Positions 51,281 to 59,660 of a stretch of 64,000 nt of DNA are shown here, one piece after another (positions within the stretch are counted from its first letter, which is position 1; the number at the start of each line of letters is the position of its first letter). The position numbers were made by a program, and so were the translations under genes. Under the pieces are notes generated by a model. That model was given only the letters and a program-made list of their open reading frames with translations. It was not told where the DNA came from and did no database searches. Origin of the DNA: RGIG4097 sp045613765 (GTDB lineage Bacteria; Bacillota; Clostridia; Christensenellales; CAG-917); the NCBI GenBank assembly GCA_045613765.1, contig JAZLBO010000020.1:94601-158600 (forward strand), read 5' to 3'.

Positions 51281-52282
51281 ATGAGCATTACATTTGAAGG
51301 TTATGAAAGAAGAATAGACAAGATCAATGCTTGCCTCAAAGAATTCGGCATCAAAGATCTTGAAGAAGCAAAAGCACTCTGCCTTGAAAAAGGTATTGAC
51401 GTAGAATCAATCGTCAAAGGCATCCAACCTATCGCATTTGAAAACGCAGTGTGGGCATACACAGTCGGTTGTGCAATCGCAATCAAAAAGAACTGCACAA
51501 ACGCAGCAGATGCAGCAGAAGCAATCGGTATCGGTCTTCAATCATTCTGTATCCCCGGTTCAGTTGCAGAACAACGTCAAGTTGGTATCGGCCACGGCAA
51601 CCTTGCAGCAATGTTGCTCCGTGAAAACACAAAGTGTTTTGCATTCCTTGCAGGTCACGAATCATTTGCAGCAGCAGAAGGCGCAATCGGTATCGCAAAG
51701 ACAGCAAACAAAGTCCGTAAAGAACCCCTTAAGGTCATCCTTAACGGTCTTGGCAAAGATGCAGCATATATCATCTCACGTATCAACGGTTTCACATACG
51801 TCCAAACAAAGATGGACTACTACACCGGTGAAGTCAGTGTCGTGAAGGAAACAGCATACAGCAAGGGCGAAAGATCAGCAGTCCGTGTTTACGGCGCAGA
51901 TGATGTCACAGAAGGCGTTGCAATCATGCGTCTTGAAGACGTTGACGTGTCAATCACAGGCAACTCAACCAACCCCACACGTTTCCAACACCCCGTCGCA
52001 GGCACATACAAGAAATGGTGCATCGACCACAACAAGAAGTACTTCTCAGTGGCATCAGGTGGTGGCACAGGCCGTACACTCCACCCCGACAATATGGCAG
52101 CAGGTCCTGCATCATACGGCATGACAGACACAATGGGTCGTATGCATAGTGATGCACAATTTGCAGGTTCATCATCAGTTCCTGCACACGTTGAAATGAT
52201 GGGTCTTATCGGCATGGGCAACAACCCCATGGTCGGCGCATCAGTGGCATGTGCAGTTGCAGTCCAAGAAGCACTTGCATAA
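51281..52282 (+). CDS. GGGtGRT-family protein
   Basis: Protein of 333 residues named after its signature, present here as SVASGGGTGRTLHPDNMAAG near residue 265. Other conserved-looking stretches are GIGLQSFCIPGSVAEQRQVG, GIGHGNLAAM and FLAGHESFAAAEGAIGIAK. No cofactor motif is obvious; a Gly/Ala-rich, metal- or nucleotide-binding fold is possible. AGGAG lies before ATG 51281. It forms a two-gene unit with the scaffold protein and is probably highly expressed by its codon use. The function is unknown; the partner suggests iron-sulfur chemistry. Confidence 0.9.
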   Translation: MSITFEGYERRIDKINACLKEFGIKDLEEAKALCLEKGIDVESIVKGIQPIAFENAVWAYTVGCAIAIKKNCTNAADAAEAIGIGLQSFCIPGSVAEQRQVGIGHGNLAAMLLRENTKCFAFLAGHESFAAAEGAIGIAKTANKVRKEPLKVILNGLGKDAAYIISRINGFTYVQTKMDYYTGEVSVVKETAYSKGERSAVRVYGADDVTEGVAIMRLEDVDVSITGNSTNPTRFQHPVAGTYKKWCIDHNKKYFSVASGGGTGRTLHPDNMAAGPASYGMTDTMGRMHSDAQFAGSSSVPAHVEMMGLIGMGNNPMVGASVACAVAVQEALA

Positions 52283-52301
52283 TTAAGGTATAAAACCAAA
52301 T

Positions 52302-52331
52302 AAAAAAGGCACTCGCTTGAGTGCCTTTTTT
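52302..52331. terminator. terminator behind the GGGtGRT gene
   Basis: AAAAAAGGCACTC / GAGTGCCTTTTTT hairpin, shared with the converging DUF1508 gene. Confidence 0.9.
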
Positions 52332-52344
52332 GTTTGGTGGGGGA

Positions 52345-53163
52345 TTAAAGTTTTTGCAATTCGTCGGTTTGGGCGAAATTCTTTGTGCGCTTGACTGCCT
52401 TTTCTGCCTCTTCTCTCGTAGGGTAGTTTTCGCCTTCGTACACATTGATGTTTCTTGTGAGAACGTAATGGAATTTGCCGTCCTTTTCAACGATTTCAAA
52501 AGTGCCTGCAATGACATGTTTTTTGAAACGATTGACACCATCAATGCAGTATTGCTCGTTTCTATAATTGTGGCTTGCAAAGAGCACGGAATTTTCCTTT
52601 GAATAGAGAGTGAAGAAATATTCGCCTTCTGCATTATGCTCTATTACATATTGACCGTAGAAACCTGAAAGTGCCGTTGCAGATACTGCACTTCTCTTTT
52701 CTTTTGCCTTTTCCGTCAAGGGTGCACCTGCTGCTCTAACCTTTTTGATAATCTTTTCTGCAGGGGGCAAGTACATTTTTTGAACTTCAATGGGTGCTTT
52801 GCCTTCATAGTAGCAATCGTCTTGGGGGTCAAAGTAGTAACCTTCCCAATCGCCTGCATAGTTTGTCCAACTGCCTTGACGCTTTTCAATGGGAACTACG
52901 TTGCAAGGAATAGGATTTTCTTCGTTGGGAATATAGTTGGGTGTTTCTTCAACGGGAAGTGCGTAAAAGAGAGGGCCTTTTTCTTCAACGGGAAGTGCTT
53001 GAAGAATTTTGCCTTCGGTGGGGATAATCTTTTCCCCTTTGGGTGCGTTTTTGGGTTTTGAGATAAGTACGCCTTCTATGACGGGAGAGTCATCAAGTTC
53101 ATCATCACTGACGATTTCAGCAGGAATATAATCATCTCTCAATTCTTTTTCTTTCTTTTTCAT
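52345..53163 (-). CDS. DUF1508-domain protein with acidic N-terminus
   Basis: Protein of 272 residues from ATG 53163; an in-frame TTG 6 bases earlier is unlikely. The first 150 residues are low-complexity, with repeated PVEEKG/PVEE segments, and look disordered. Residues about 165-265 are a DUF1508 (YegP-like) repeat: GQYVIEHNAEGEYFFTLYSK, SHNYRNEQYCIDGVNRFKK and FEIVEKDGKFHYVLT. No signal peptide is present. DUF1508 proteins have no settled function. It follows comEC by 123 bp. Confidence 0.8.
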   Translation of the reverse strand: MKKKEKELRDDYIPAEIVSDDELDDSPVIEGVLISKPKNAPKGEKIIPTEGKILQALPVEEKGPLFYALPVEETPNYIPNEENPIPCNVVPIEKRQGSWTNYAGDWEGYYFDPQDDCYYEGKAPIEVQKMYLPPAEKIIKKVRAAGAPLTEKAKEKRSAVSATALSGFYGQYVIEHNAEGEYFFTLYSKENSVLFASHNYRNEQYCIDGVNRFKKHVIAGTFEIVEKDGKFHYVLTRNINVYEGENYPTREEAEKAVKRTKNFAQTDELQKL

Positions 53164-53286
53164 ATCCAAATATTATCCTTTTATTTCGATATTCTTATTA
53201 AACTATATAATATTGTACCACAATGGGACACTATTTTCAATACCTATTTTTTATTTTATTTTCTGTCTAAAGTTACGTCATTTGCC

Positions 53287-54882
53287 CTATTGCAAAATAA
53301 GCAACGTTAGGTTGATGATCAAAAACAGAGCAAGCAACAATGATGATGTGACAATCTTGCCCTTACGATCAATGAAGATATATTTTGATGAGCACACTGC
53401 AATGACAAGCCATGCAATCATAAAGAAAAGTGCAAGGGGCATGTCTATGGTTGCCCAAGACAGACTGCCTATAAACTCCGTCCACCAACGAAGTGGCAAC
53501 AGCAAGAATTGCATAATGCTTGCACCTGCCCAAAGTGTTGTAATTTGACAAAACACAGTGATTACAATCAAAAATATGAAGATAAACATCATATATGGCA
53601 AAATCACGATATTGGAAAGGATAAACAACACGGGCATTGACTGAAAGAAATAACCTATCAACGGGAAGGTCATCAGGTTGGCAGACATACTGATGGACAC
53701 ACTCTCAACGACACCGTCAAGGCACTTCTTTGTGCCTTTGTCTGCAAAGTATAGAAACTCGCCATCTTCCTTGTCGCGTTTGCCGACACCCATCTTGCTC
53801 ACAACGATACTGCCCCACTCTTTGAAGGTGCGATAGTATGCAAATATGCCAAAGACTGAGAATACACTGAGCAAGAATCCAACGTCCATTATGTTTTGTG
53901 GACGGAACAACATAAGCACTATTGTGGCAAGGGACAGTGATGAAATCTTGTCATACTTAAAGCCAAATACTATGCCAAAGTTCAACACCAACGTCATAAT
54001 GTATGCTCTCACTGATGATGCCGTAAATCCACAGAGCATTACGTAGAAGAACGTGAATATTGCAACCAAGATGAAGGATGTCCAAGGCTTCAACTTTGTC
54101 TTTTTCAAGAGCAGAAGAATTGCGCTTGCAAGTGCCGTCACGTGAAGTCCACTGACTGCAAGAACGTGGGCAAGACCACTGGATTTTATGCCGTCATACA
54201 AGTTGTCATCAATGCCAAATTTGTCCCCAAGTATCAATGCTTGGCACATCATTGCGCTTTCTTCATCCATATTGTCATAAAACATTTGTTTTATGTTCAG
54301 TTGCAAGTTCAAGGGAAAATCAGGTTTGCCGTCTGCCACTTTCACTGCATAATCGCCACGGATAAAATAATAACTTGATTTGTTCACTGCCACCGAATAG
54401 TAGGTGTCAAACCAGTTGTGCTCGTTGAAAGAGATTGTGCCGTCTATTTCTACAATATCTCCTGCACGGAAGTTGGGGTCTAAGGTATCGTAAGTTGTGA
54501 CGTATGCTCTGCCGTCAAGTTGATAGCCGTCAATCACTATGTCTTTGACATAGAATACGGTTTTGTTGCCGTCAATTACAATTTCACTGTCAACCGTGCC
54601 TTGCACTGTGGCGTCTATTGTGGGAATATACCTGCTGTCATAGACGTCATTTGCGCCACACATTGCCACAAGTCCAACAAGAAAACTCACTGCAATATAG
54701 CCGAATTTTCTCGTTTTTGCAAAAGAAAACAGTCCTATCACTGCTCCGAGAGATAAGACTGCTGGTATAAGCCTGTATAGTTTGTGAAAAGGATACATAA
54801 CTTCGCCAACAATCAATCCCAATGCGAGAAATAGTGCCACAAAGCACAGTGGACGATTGTTGAATATCCTTTTGCCTTTCAT
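53287..54882 (-). CDS. ComEC/Rec2-family membrane protein lacking the beta-lactamase-like domain
   Basis: Polytopic protein of 531 residues. The N-terminal OB-like DUF4131 part (about 80-180, TVQGTVDSEIVIDGNKTVFY) is followed by the Competence domain with LAHVLAVSGLHVTALASAIL and about eight helices. Full ComEC proteins continue into a metallo-beta-lactamase domain of about 250 residues; here the chain ends after the last helix. It may be a channel only, with the nuclease domain encoded elsewhere. It starts 24 bp behind ppa. Confidence 0.85.
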   Translation of the reverse strand: MKGKRIFNNRPLCFVALFLALGLIVGEVMYPFHKLYRLIPAVLSLGAVIGLFSFAKTRKFGYIAVSFLVGLVAMCGANDVYDSRYIPTIDATVQGTVDSEIVIDGNKTVFYVKDIVIDGYQLDGRAYVTTYDTLDPNFRAGDIVEIDGTISFNEHNWFDTYYSVAVNKSSYYFIRGDYAVKVADGKPDFPLNLQLNIKQMFYDNMDEESAMMCQALILGDKFGIDDNLYDGIKSSGLAHVLAVSGLHVTALASAILLLLKKTKLKPWTSFILVAIFTFFYVMLCGFTASSVRAYIMTLVLNFGIVFGFKYDKISSLSLATIVLMLFRPQNIMDVGFLLSVFSVFGIFAYYRTFKEWGSIVVSKMGVGKRDKEDGEFLYFADKGTKKCLDGVVESVSISMSANLMTFPLIGYFFQSMPVLFILSNIVILPYMMFIFIFLIVITVFCQITTLWAGASIMQFLLLPLRWWTEFIGSLSWATIDMPLALFFMIAWLVIAVCSSKYIFIDRKGKIVTSSLLLALFLIINLTLLILQ

Positions 54883-54906
54883 ATCAGTTGTATTGTGGGG
54901 TTTTGC

Positions 54907-55452
54907 TTACTTTTTGCTTTTGTTTTCTGCAAATTTTGCTTTGTATTGTTGGATGTTATCTTTGATGATAAGTTCTGCAAATGCTCTGTCTTTTACGTGG
55001 AAGACTGTTGTTTGCTTTTCTTCAAGTTGCTTGTACACTTTGAAGAAGTGTGACATTTCGTGCATAATGTGAGGGGGAAGATCTTCTATTTCCTTGTAAA
55101 TATTCCAGTTGGGATCTTTGAAAGGAATTGCGATAATCTTATAGTCCATATCTCCACCGTCTTGCATCATAATGACACCGATAGGATAGCAACGGACCAT
55201 TGCCATAGGCACTATTGCCTCACTGCAAAGCACCAATACGTCAAGGGGATCGTTGTCATCACTGAAGGTGCGAGGGATAAACCCGTAGTTTGCAGGATAG
55301 TGTGTTGATGTATGCAGAACTCTGTCAAGGATCAAAACGCCTGTTTCCTTGTCAAGTTCGTACTTGTTTTTACAGCCCTTTGAGATTTCAATGACTGCCA
55401 AAAAATCTGTGGGTGTGATTCTCTTTGAATCAACGTCATGCCAAATATTCAT
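54907..55452 (-). CDS. ppa: inorganic pyrophosphatase, soluble family I
   Basis: Hydrolyses pyrophosphate to drive biosynthesis. The protein is 181 residues with the metal and phosphate sites of family I: IEISKGCKNKYELDKETG, YPANYGFIPRTFSDDNDPLDVLVL (DxDPxD) and DYKIIAIP. The C-terminal helix is Lys-rich. AGGAG lies before ATG 55452. First gene of the unit with comEC. A consensus promoter with a palindromic spacer lies upstream. Confidence 0.97.
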   Translation of the reverse strand: MNIWHDVDSKRITPTDFLAVIEISKGCKNKYELDKETGVLILDRVLHTSTHYPANYGFIPRTFSDDNDPLDVLVLCSEAIVPMAMVRCYPIGVIMMQDGGDMDYKIIAIPFKDPNWNIYKEIEDLPPHIMHEMSHFFKVYKQLEEKQTTVFHVKDRAFAELIIKDNIQQYKAKFAENKSKK

Positions 55453-55537
55453 AAAAATTCTCCTGTTTGTGCAAATCCATATTTGCCGTGTGCAAGGCGA
55501 CTGCCTTACTATGTCTAACTATAATCTTGTAAATCTT

Positions 55538-55566
55538 ATTATACGCCCACACGCGTATAAAGTCAA
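55538..55566 (-). promoter_or_regulatory. ppa promoter with a palindromic spacer
   Basis: On the minus strand, TTGACT, 17-bp spacer, TATAAT. The dyad TATACGC...GCGTATA (55540-55559) fills the spacer. Confidence 0.75.
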
Positions 55567-55635
55567 CAACCAATCTATCCACGCGCGCCAAATAAGGCAA
55601 AATCGCCACATTTTCCAAGGAAATCACGGCTTAAA

Positions 55636-55667
55636 AAATAAAAAAGACAAGCGATATGCTTGTCTTT
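55636..55667 (-). terminator. tRNA-Leu(CAA) terminator
   Basis: AAAGACAAGC / GCTTGTCTTT hairpin with T-run directly behind the encoded CCA. Unlike the other three tRNAs, no tandem element follows. Confidence 0.85.
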
Positions 55668-55755
55668 TGGTGCCGGTGGACGGACTCGAACCGTCACGGA
55701 GGATTAGTCCACAGGATTTTGAGTCCAGCGCGTCTGCCAATTTCACCACACCGGC
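55668..55755 (-). tRNA. tRNA-Leu (anticodon CAA)
   Basis: Acceptor GCCGGTG pairs with CACCGGC, with CCA encoded. The anticodon loop CTCAAAA gives CAA (TTG codon). A long variable arm marks leucine. T-stem GACGG/CCGTC with loop TTCGAGT. Confidence 0.95.
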
Positions 55756-55764
55756 GCAAGTAAT

Positions 55765-55793
55765 AATATAGCACAACAATTTACATTTTGCAA
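55765..55793 (-). promoter_or_regulatory. tRNA-Leu(CAA) promoter
   Basis: TTGCAA, 17-bp spacer, TATATT, 9 bp before the mature 5' end. Confidence 0.8.
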
Positions 55794-55892
55794 CTATTTT
55801 TCACTAAATCATCCACTCAATCAATACACAATCAAATTGCAGCCTTGATTTTTATATAATTCATGTTATACTATTTGAAAAGGAGTACTATT

Positions 55893-56606
55893 ATGACTGA
55901 AAAACAAGACACGAAACCAAATATCAAAAATTTGTGGAAAAAATACATAGAACCTGCTTATGATGAGTATGAAAAAAAATGCGAAGATTCAAGTAAAAAA
56001 GTCCCGAAATATTTTGTTCCAGATGTTAAAAACTGTAGTGAAGAAGATGTAAAATACATTATCTTGGTTGAATCGCCACATACGGATGAAGTTAATTCTG
56101 GAAAAACCACAGAAGACAGATACCCACTTGCAGGCAACAGTGGAAAATCCGTTGCAATATTTTTATTTAATCAGGATGATTCCATTGGAAAATTGATAAA
56201 AAATCAAGCAGAAGGTCTTCCTAATATGGCAATCGTCAATGTTTGCAATGTACCTCTGCAACTCGTGTATAATGAAAACGATAACACTGGTGAAAACACA
56301 AAAGAAACTATTAATTATGTAAAAGATTACGACAAGCTCGAAGATGATCTAAAACATGTGCGAGATAAGTGCGAAGTCATTGAAGGTCTTAAAAATAATC
56401 TTAACAAACGACTTGGTCAATATAAGAAATCAAATGCTATAATTATAATTTGTGGCGAATTTGCTAAAGCTTATTTTGACAAAATTAAAACGAATTTTTC
56501 TAATTTTAAGGCACTTTACGTTCCACACCCATCAAGAAATCACTGGGAATTTATATATAAGCATAGAGATAATGTTTCTGCTTTGAAACAGCTGTTTGAA
56601 AACTAG
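55893..56606 (+). CDS. uracil-DNA-glycosylase-like protein, AT-rich and probably acquired
   Basis: Protein of 237 residues from ATG 55893 (AAGGAG 8 bases upstream). It resembles the UDG-like fold: YIILVESPHTDEV and PLAGNSGKSVA in the first half, CNVPLQLVY, then IIICGEFAKAYFD and YVPHPSRNHW (HPS motif) near the end. Catalytic competence on uracil is not certain; a nucleic-acid or nucleotide hydrolase role is inference. Codon use (many AAT, AAA, TTA, ATA) and base composition differ clearly from neighbours, suggesting transfer. It stands alone beside a tRNA gene and ends in a terminator. Confidence 0.75.
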   Translation: MTEKQDTKPNIKNLWKKYIEPAYDEYEKKCEDSSKKVPKYFVPDVKNCSEEDVKYIILVESPHTDEVNSGKTTEDRYPLAGNSGKSVAIFLFNQDDSIGKLIKNQAEGLPNMAIVNVCNVPLQLVYNENDNTGENTKETINYVKDYDKLEDDLKHVRDKCEVIEGLKNNLNKRLGQYKKSNAIIIICGEFAKAYFDKIKTNFSNFKALYVPHPSRNHWEFIYKHRDNVSALKQLFEN

Positions 56607-56637
56607 GTACAAACAATTCAAACAGACAAGGAATTAA

Positions 56638-56666
56638 ATAAAGCCACTCAAATGAGTGGCTTTTTT
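56638..56666. terminator. terminator behind the UDG-like gene
   Basis: AAAGCCACTC / GAGTGGCTTT hairpin with T-run; also serves the converging broken hydrolase. Confidence 0.85.
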
Positions 56667-56668
56667 GT

Positions 56669-57745
56669 TTAGTTTTGGCAACTTTTGTCAAACATTTGCA
56701 AGATTGATTGCATCAAGGTTTGATCAAGGGCGTAGCATTGAGATTTGTCAAGGTTGGCAGACATAAACTCGGCTTTGATTTCTGCATTGTATTCGCCACC
56801 GTGTGCCTCTACGTAAAGACGATATTCTTCATTGATTCGGTTGCGATATTCAAGGACTGACTTTGCATAGAAAAGGTCATTATGCCCCTTGTCTTCGTAT
56901 AGCACAAACTCAAATCTATCGTCATTTGCAAACCTTTCATAGAATTTGTCATAGCCATATTTGGTGGGCACTGTCGTGTCATCCTTGCTGTGTACAATCA
57001 TCACGTTGGCAGTGGTGTTTTCAAACCCCGATATTGCAGAGATTGACACGTATTCCTTGCCGAACTTGATCTTTTCATAGAGATTTACGTAAGGCAACAG
57101 GACTTTTGAAAGTCCACCTACGTATTATGATGATTGGTGCTCTATCATATCACTGCTTTCATTGAAACCTGCGAATATTGCCACACCTTTCACTTCTGGA
57201 TGAAAATTGAGCACATTTCCAACGGAATATCCACCCCAACTGTGTCCAAACAGGACTATAGGAAGATCTGCATATTCATCTATGGTTTGCAGGTGGTCTA
57301 TGGCTTTGTCAATGGTGATGATACCTTGAGGGAGTCCTTTGACGGACTTGCCTTCGCTGTTGTCATTACCCACTCCGTCATAGGAAAAAACATAATATCC
57401 GTTGGATGCAAAGTAGTCAATGATGGGCATATATGTGTTGTGTCCACCACCACCCAAGCCGTGTGCAAGAATCATAACACCTTTGACGTCCTGCTCTGCC
57501 TTTGAGTATTTATAACCAGCAATATTTGTGCCATCAACGGAAAAATCACTTCTTTCAACGCTCAGTCCGTCGAACTCATCAACTGAATACACTTTCCAAC
57601 TGACAGTCTGGTATCGCTCGCCAAATATTGCCTCATATACAATGATGGTGGCAATCGGTTGCAAAATAAAAGGGATTGCAAGCAATATGCTCACAATCAC
57701 AATTACGGCAATCTGTATTTTCTTTTTTGACGTTGTGTTTTTCAT
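56669..57745 (-). pseudogene. alpha/beta hydrolase split by an in-frame stop
   Basis: One hydrolase frame interrupted by a TAA at 57125-57127. Part 1 (57745-57125) has an N-terminal membrane anchor, LAHGLGGGGHNTY (oxyanion region) and the nucleophile elbow GHSWGGYS. Part 2 continues in the same frame (YVGGLSKVLLPYVNLYEKI), with the acid in HSKDDTTVP and the catalytic His in DKGHND. The full chain would be about 358 residues, normal for membrane-anchored hydrolases of this type. No frameshift is needed, so a single base change explains it. It follows mntP with a short overlap of the upstream frame. Read-through or sequencing error are alternatives. Confidence 0.8.
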
Positions 57746-57758
57746 TTGTTTTTTGCAA

Positions 57759-58550
57759 TTAGGCAAATCTTTCTACAAGGAACTCAATTATCGTCTTAAG
57801 GGCAAGGGCAAGCAAGATTACTCCACCAAATATGCCAGACCAGTTTTTGAGTTTTGTGCCGAACTTCTTGCCAAAGAACACACCACCTGTGCAAATGCCA
57901 AAGGTCACAACTGCTATGAGCGCAAAGGTCACGTACACTTCAAGGGGCTCTTTGCCAATATAAACAAGACCTATTGTCAAGGCATCAATGGATGTTGCGA
58001 TTGATTGTACCAACAACATTTTCCAAGAGAACTTGAAGGGTTTGTCTTCTTCAAGTGGCATAGCCACTTCTGTCACGCTATCTGCGACACTTCCAACACT
58101 GCCATCTTGCGCCACATCTTCATCCAAGGCGACACTGACGTTTTCTTCTACGGTGGTGGCAACTACGTTTGCCCCGTTGGTTGCATCTTCAACCACAATA
58201 TTTTCATCACTTTCTTCTGTTTTGTCCTTGTCTACATTTTGATAGGAAAGGGCAAGTTTTTTGTCTTCCTTGATTTCCTTTGCAGAGTCAACAATCATTT
58301 TTATACCAAGGAAGGCAAGGACTGCAAACCCGATTATTGGCAGTGCAACTTCAATCCACTCCTCAAAAATACTGCCGAGAAGATAGCCAATAAGTGGCAT
58401 CACACCTTGGAAAAGACCAAAGGAAAGCGCTGTGATAATCATATATTTCACAGGCATCTTTTTATTTGTAAGTCCATTTGAGATGCTCACTGCAAATGCA
58501 TCCATTGACATTGACACACTGATGAGCAAACTTTGTACAAACCAAGGCAT
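57759..58550 (-). CDS. MntP-like manganese efflux pump with an acidic central insert
   Basis: Membrane protein of 263 residues with two DUF204/MntP repeats: SVSMSMDAFAVSISNGL in the first and QSIATSIDALTIGLVY in the second, each with the signature Asp. Six helices are predicted. Between the repeats, residues about 100-165 form a long Glu/Asp/Val/Asn/Ser-rich loop; usual MntP proteins are about 185-190 residues and lack it. AGGA lies before ATG 58550. No yybP-ykoY riboswitch fits in the 53-bp gap upstream. Manganese export is the family role. Confidence 0.85.
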   Translation of the reverse strand: MPWFVQSLLISVSMSMDAFAVSISNGLTNKKMPVKYMIITALSFGLFQGVMPLIGYLLGSIFEEWIEVALPIIGFAVLAFLGIKMIVDSAKEIKEDKKLALSYQNVDKDKTEESDENIVVEDATNGANVVATTVEENVSVALDEDVAQDGSVGSVADSVTEVAMPLEEDKPFKFSWKMLLVQSIATSIDALTIGLVYIGKEPLEVYVTFALIAVVTFGICTGGVFFGKKFGTKLKNWSGIFGGVILLALALKTIIEFLVERFA

Positions 58551-58603
58551 AATATTTCCTACAGGTCAACCGACCTTTCACTATATTCTATTTTTGATTT
58601 GGA

Positions 58604-59428
58604 TTACACCAATTTTGCAGACTTGATTGCAAGGGTGATAGGGGGTGTGATAAGTGAGAAGGACACCACTTCAATGGCAAAGTTCAAGCCAAACCAAGCA
58701 AGGATATACTCCACGTTGATTATGGTGTTGCCAAGGGTTGTGCCGTTGAAGAAAATCAATGTAAAGATGGCGACAAACACCGTGTTTGTGATGACGCCAA
58801 GTGCAGTTGACACAAGGTGTATGCCTTGTCTTGCAAGGATTTCCTTTGCCTTCTTTGACTTGTCATCAGCCTTCTTTTCTGCCTTGATTTCATCCGTTTC
58901 TTCAACATCTTCTTCAAGGGTTATATTTTCACAATCGGCATTTTGTTCATCAAAAAGTTGAACTTCATCATCTTTTTTTGTCATTTCATCATTGCAGGTG
59001 ACGTTTTCTTGAACAGTGTCAACCACGTCTTCTTCATCTTCTTCAACCACGTCAGTTGTAGGCGTGATCTTCATGCACTTTTTGATGATGAGTGTTTCAA
59101 GACCAACTCTTGTCCAATATGAAACCACTGCAATAAGCACTCTTGGAAGTATGCACACCAAGGGGTTTTGGAATATGGGGGCAATGGGGCTTGCTGCTTT
59201 TGTTGTAAACCAAGCAACATAATTGAGAAGACCCATAAATATGCCCATACACACTGAAGTCCATGCGCCACATACTTGTGCTACGATAAGGGTGGGCAAA
59301 ATCATAAGTGCAAGAGTGATTGGCCCAAATTGAATTGGAACAAAACAGAAAATTATTGTAAGAGCCACCATAAGCCCCAACAATGCGATTGTTTTTGTTC
59401 TGGTCATTTTACTTCTTGCAGTTGCCAT
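58604..59428 (-). CDS. ECF transporter S component-like protein with an acidic insert
   Basis: Substrate-binding S component of 274 residues with about six helices. The start TKTIALLGLMVALTIIFCFV is typical of ECF S components. The middle, about residues 120-200, is a highly acidic stretch (Glu/Asp runs, Lys near its end) that splits the bundle and is not part of the fold. AGAGGC lies before ATG 59428. The ECF energising proteins are not in the window. The vitamin or other ligand is unknown. It is followed by mntP on the same strand. Confidence 0.75.
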   Translation of the reverse strand: MATARSKMTRTKTIALLGLMVALTIIFCFVPIQFGPITLALMILPTLIVAQVCGAWTSVCMGIFMGLLNYVAWFTTKAASPIAPIFQNPLVCILPRVLIAVVSYWTRVGLETLIIKKCMKITPTTDVVEEDEEDVVDTVQENVTCNDEMTKKDDEVQLFDEQNADCENITLEEDVEETDEIKAEKKADDKSKKAKEILARQGIHLVSTALGVITNTVFVAIFTLIFFNGTTLGNTIINVEYILAWFGLNFAIEVVSFSLITPPITLAIKSAKLV

Positions 59429-59586
59429 TTTTTGCCTCTTTTTTTGAAAATTATAATAAGATTATAAAACCAATCACTGTCTTTGTCAAACAAATGGTCT
59501 TTTTCTCTCTTTTTCGGTGGTTTTACGGCAAATATATCTCAAATCCATCAACTTTCCACTCATTGAAAGGGATTGCGCTTATATGC

Positions 59587-59615
59587 TTGAAATTTCTCAA
59601 GGTATATTGTAAAAT
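59587..59615 (+). promoter_or_regulatory. promoter of the flavoprotein gene
   Basis: TTGAAA, 17-bp spacer, TAAAAT, 45 bp before the start codon. A CACGC-TTGT-GCGTG hairpin lies just before the ribosome site. Confidence 0.65.
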
Positions 59616-59660
59616 ATATGTGATTTCAAATTGGCACGCTTGTGCGTGTATAGGTGGTTT

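Noticed and set aside
57125..57127. Recoding of TAA as a sense codon
   Set aside because: TAA is used as the normal stop for many other genes in the window, so a single broken gene is simpler.
58551..58603. yybP-ykoY manganese riboswitch before the MntP-like gene
   Set aside because: The gap to the upstream gene is only 53 bp and lacks the conserved paired loops.
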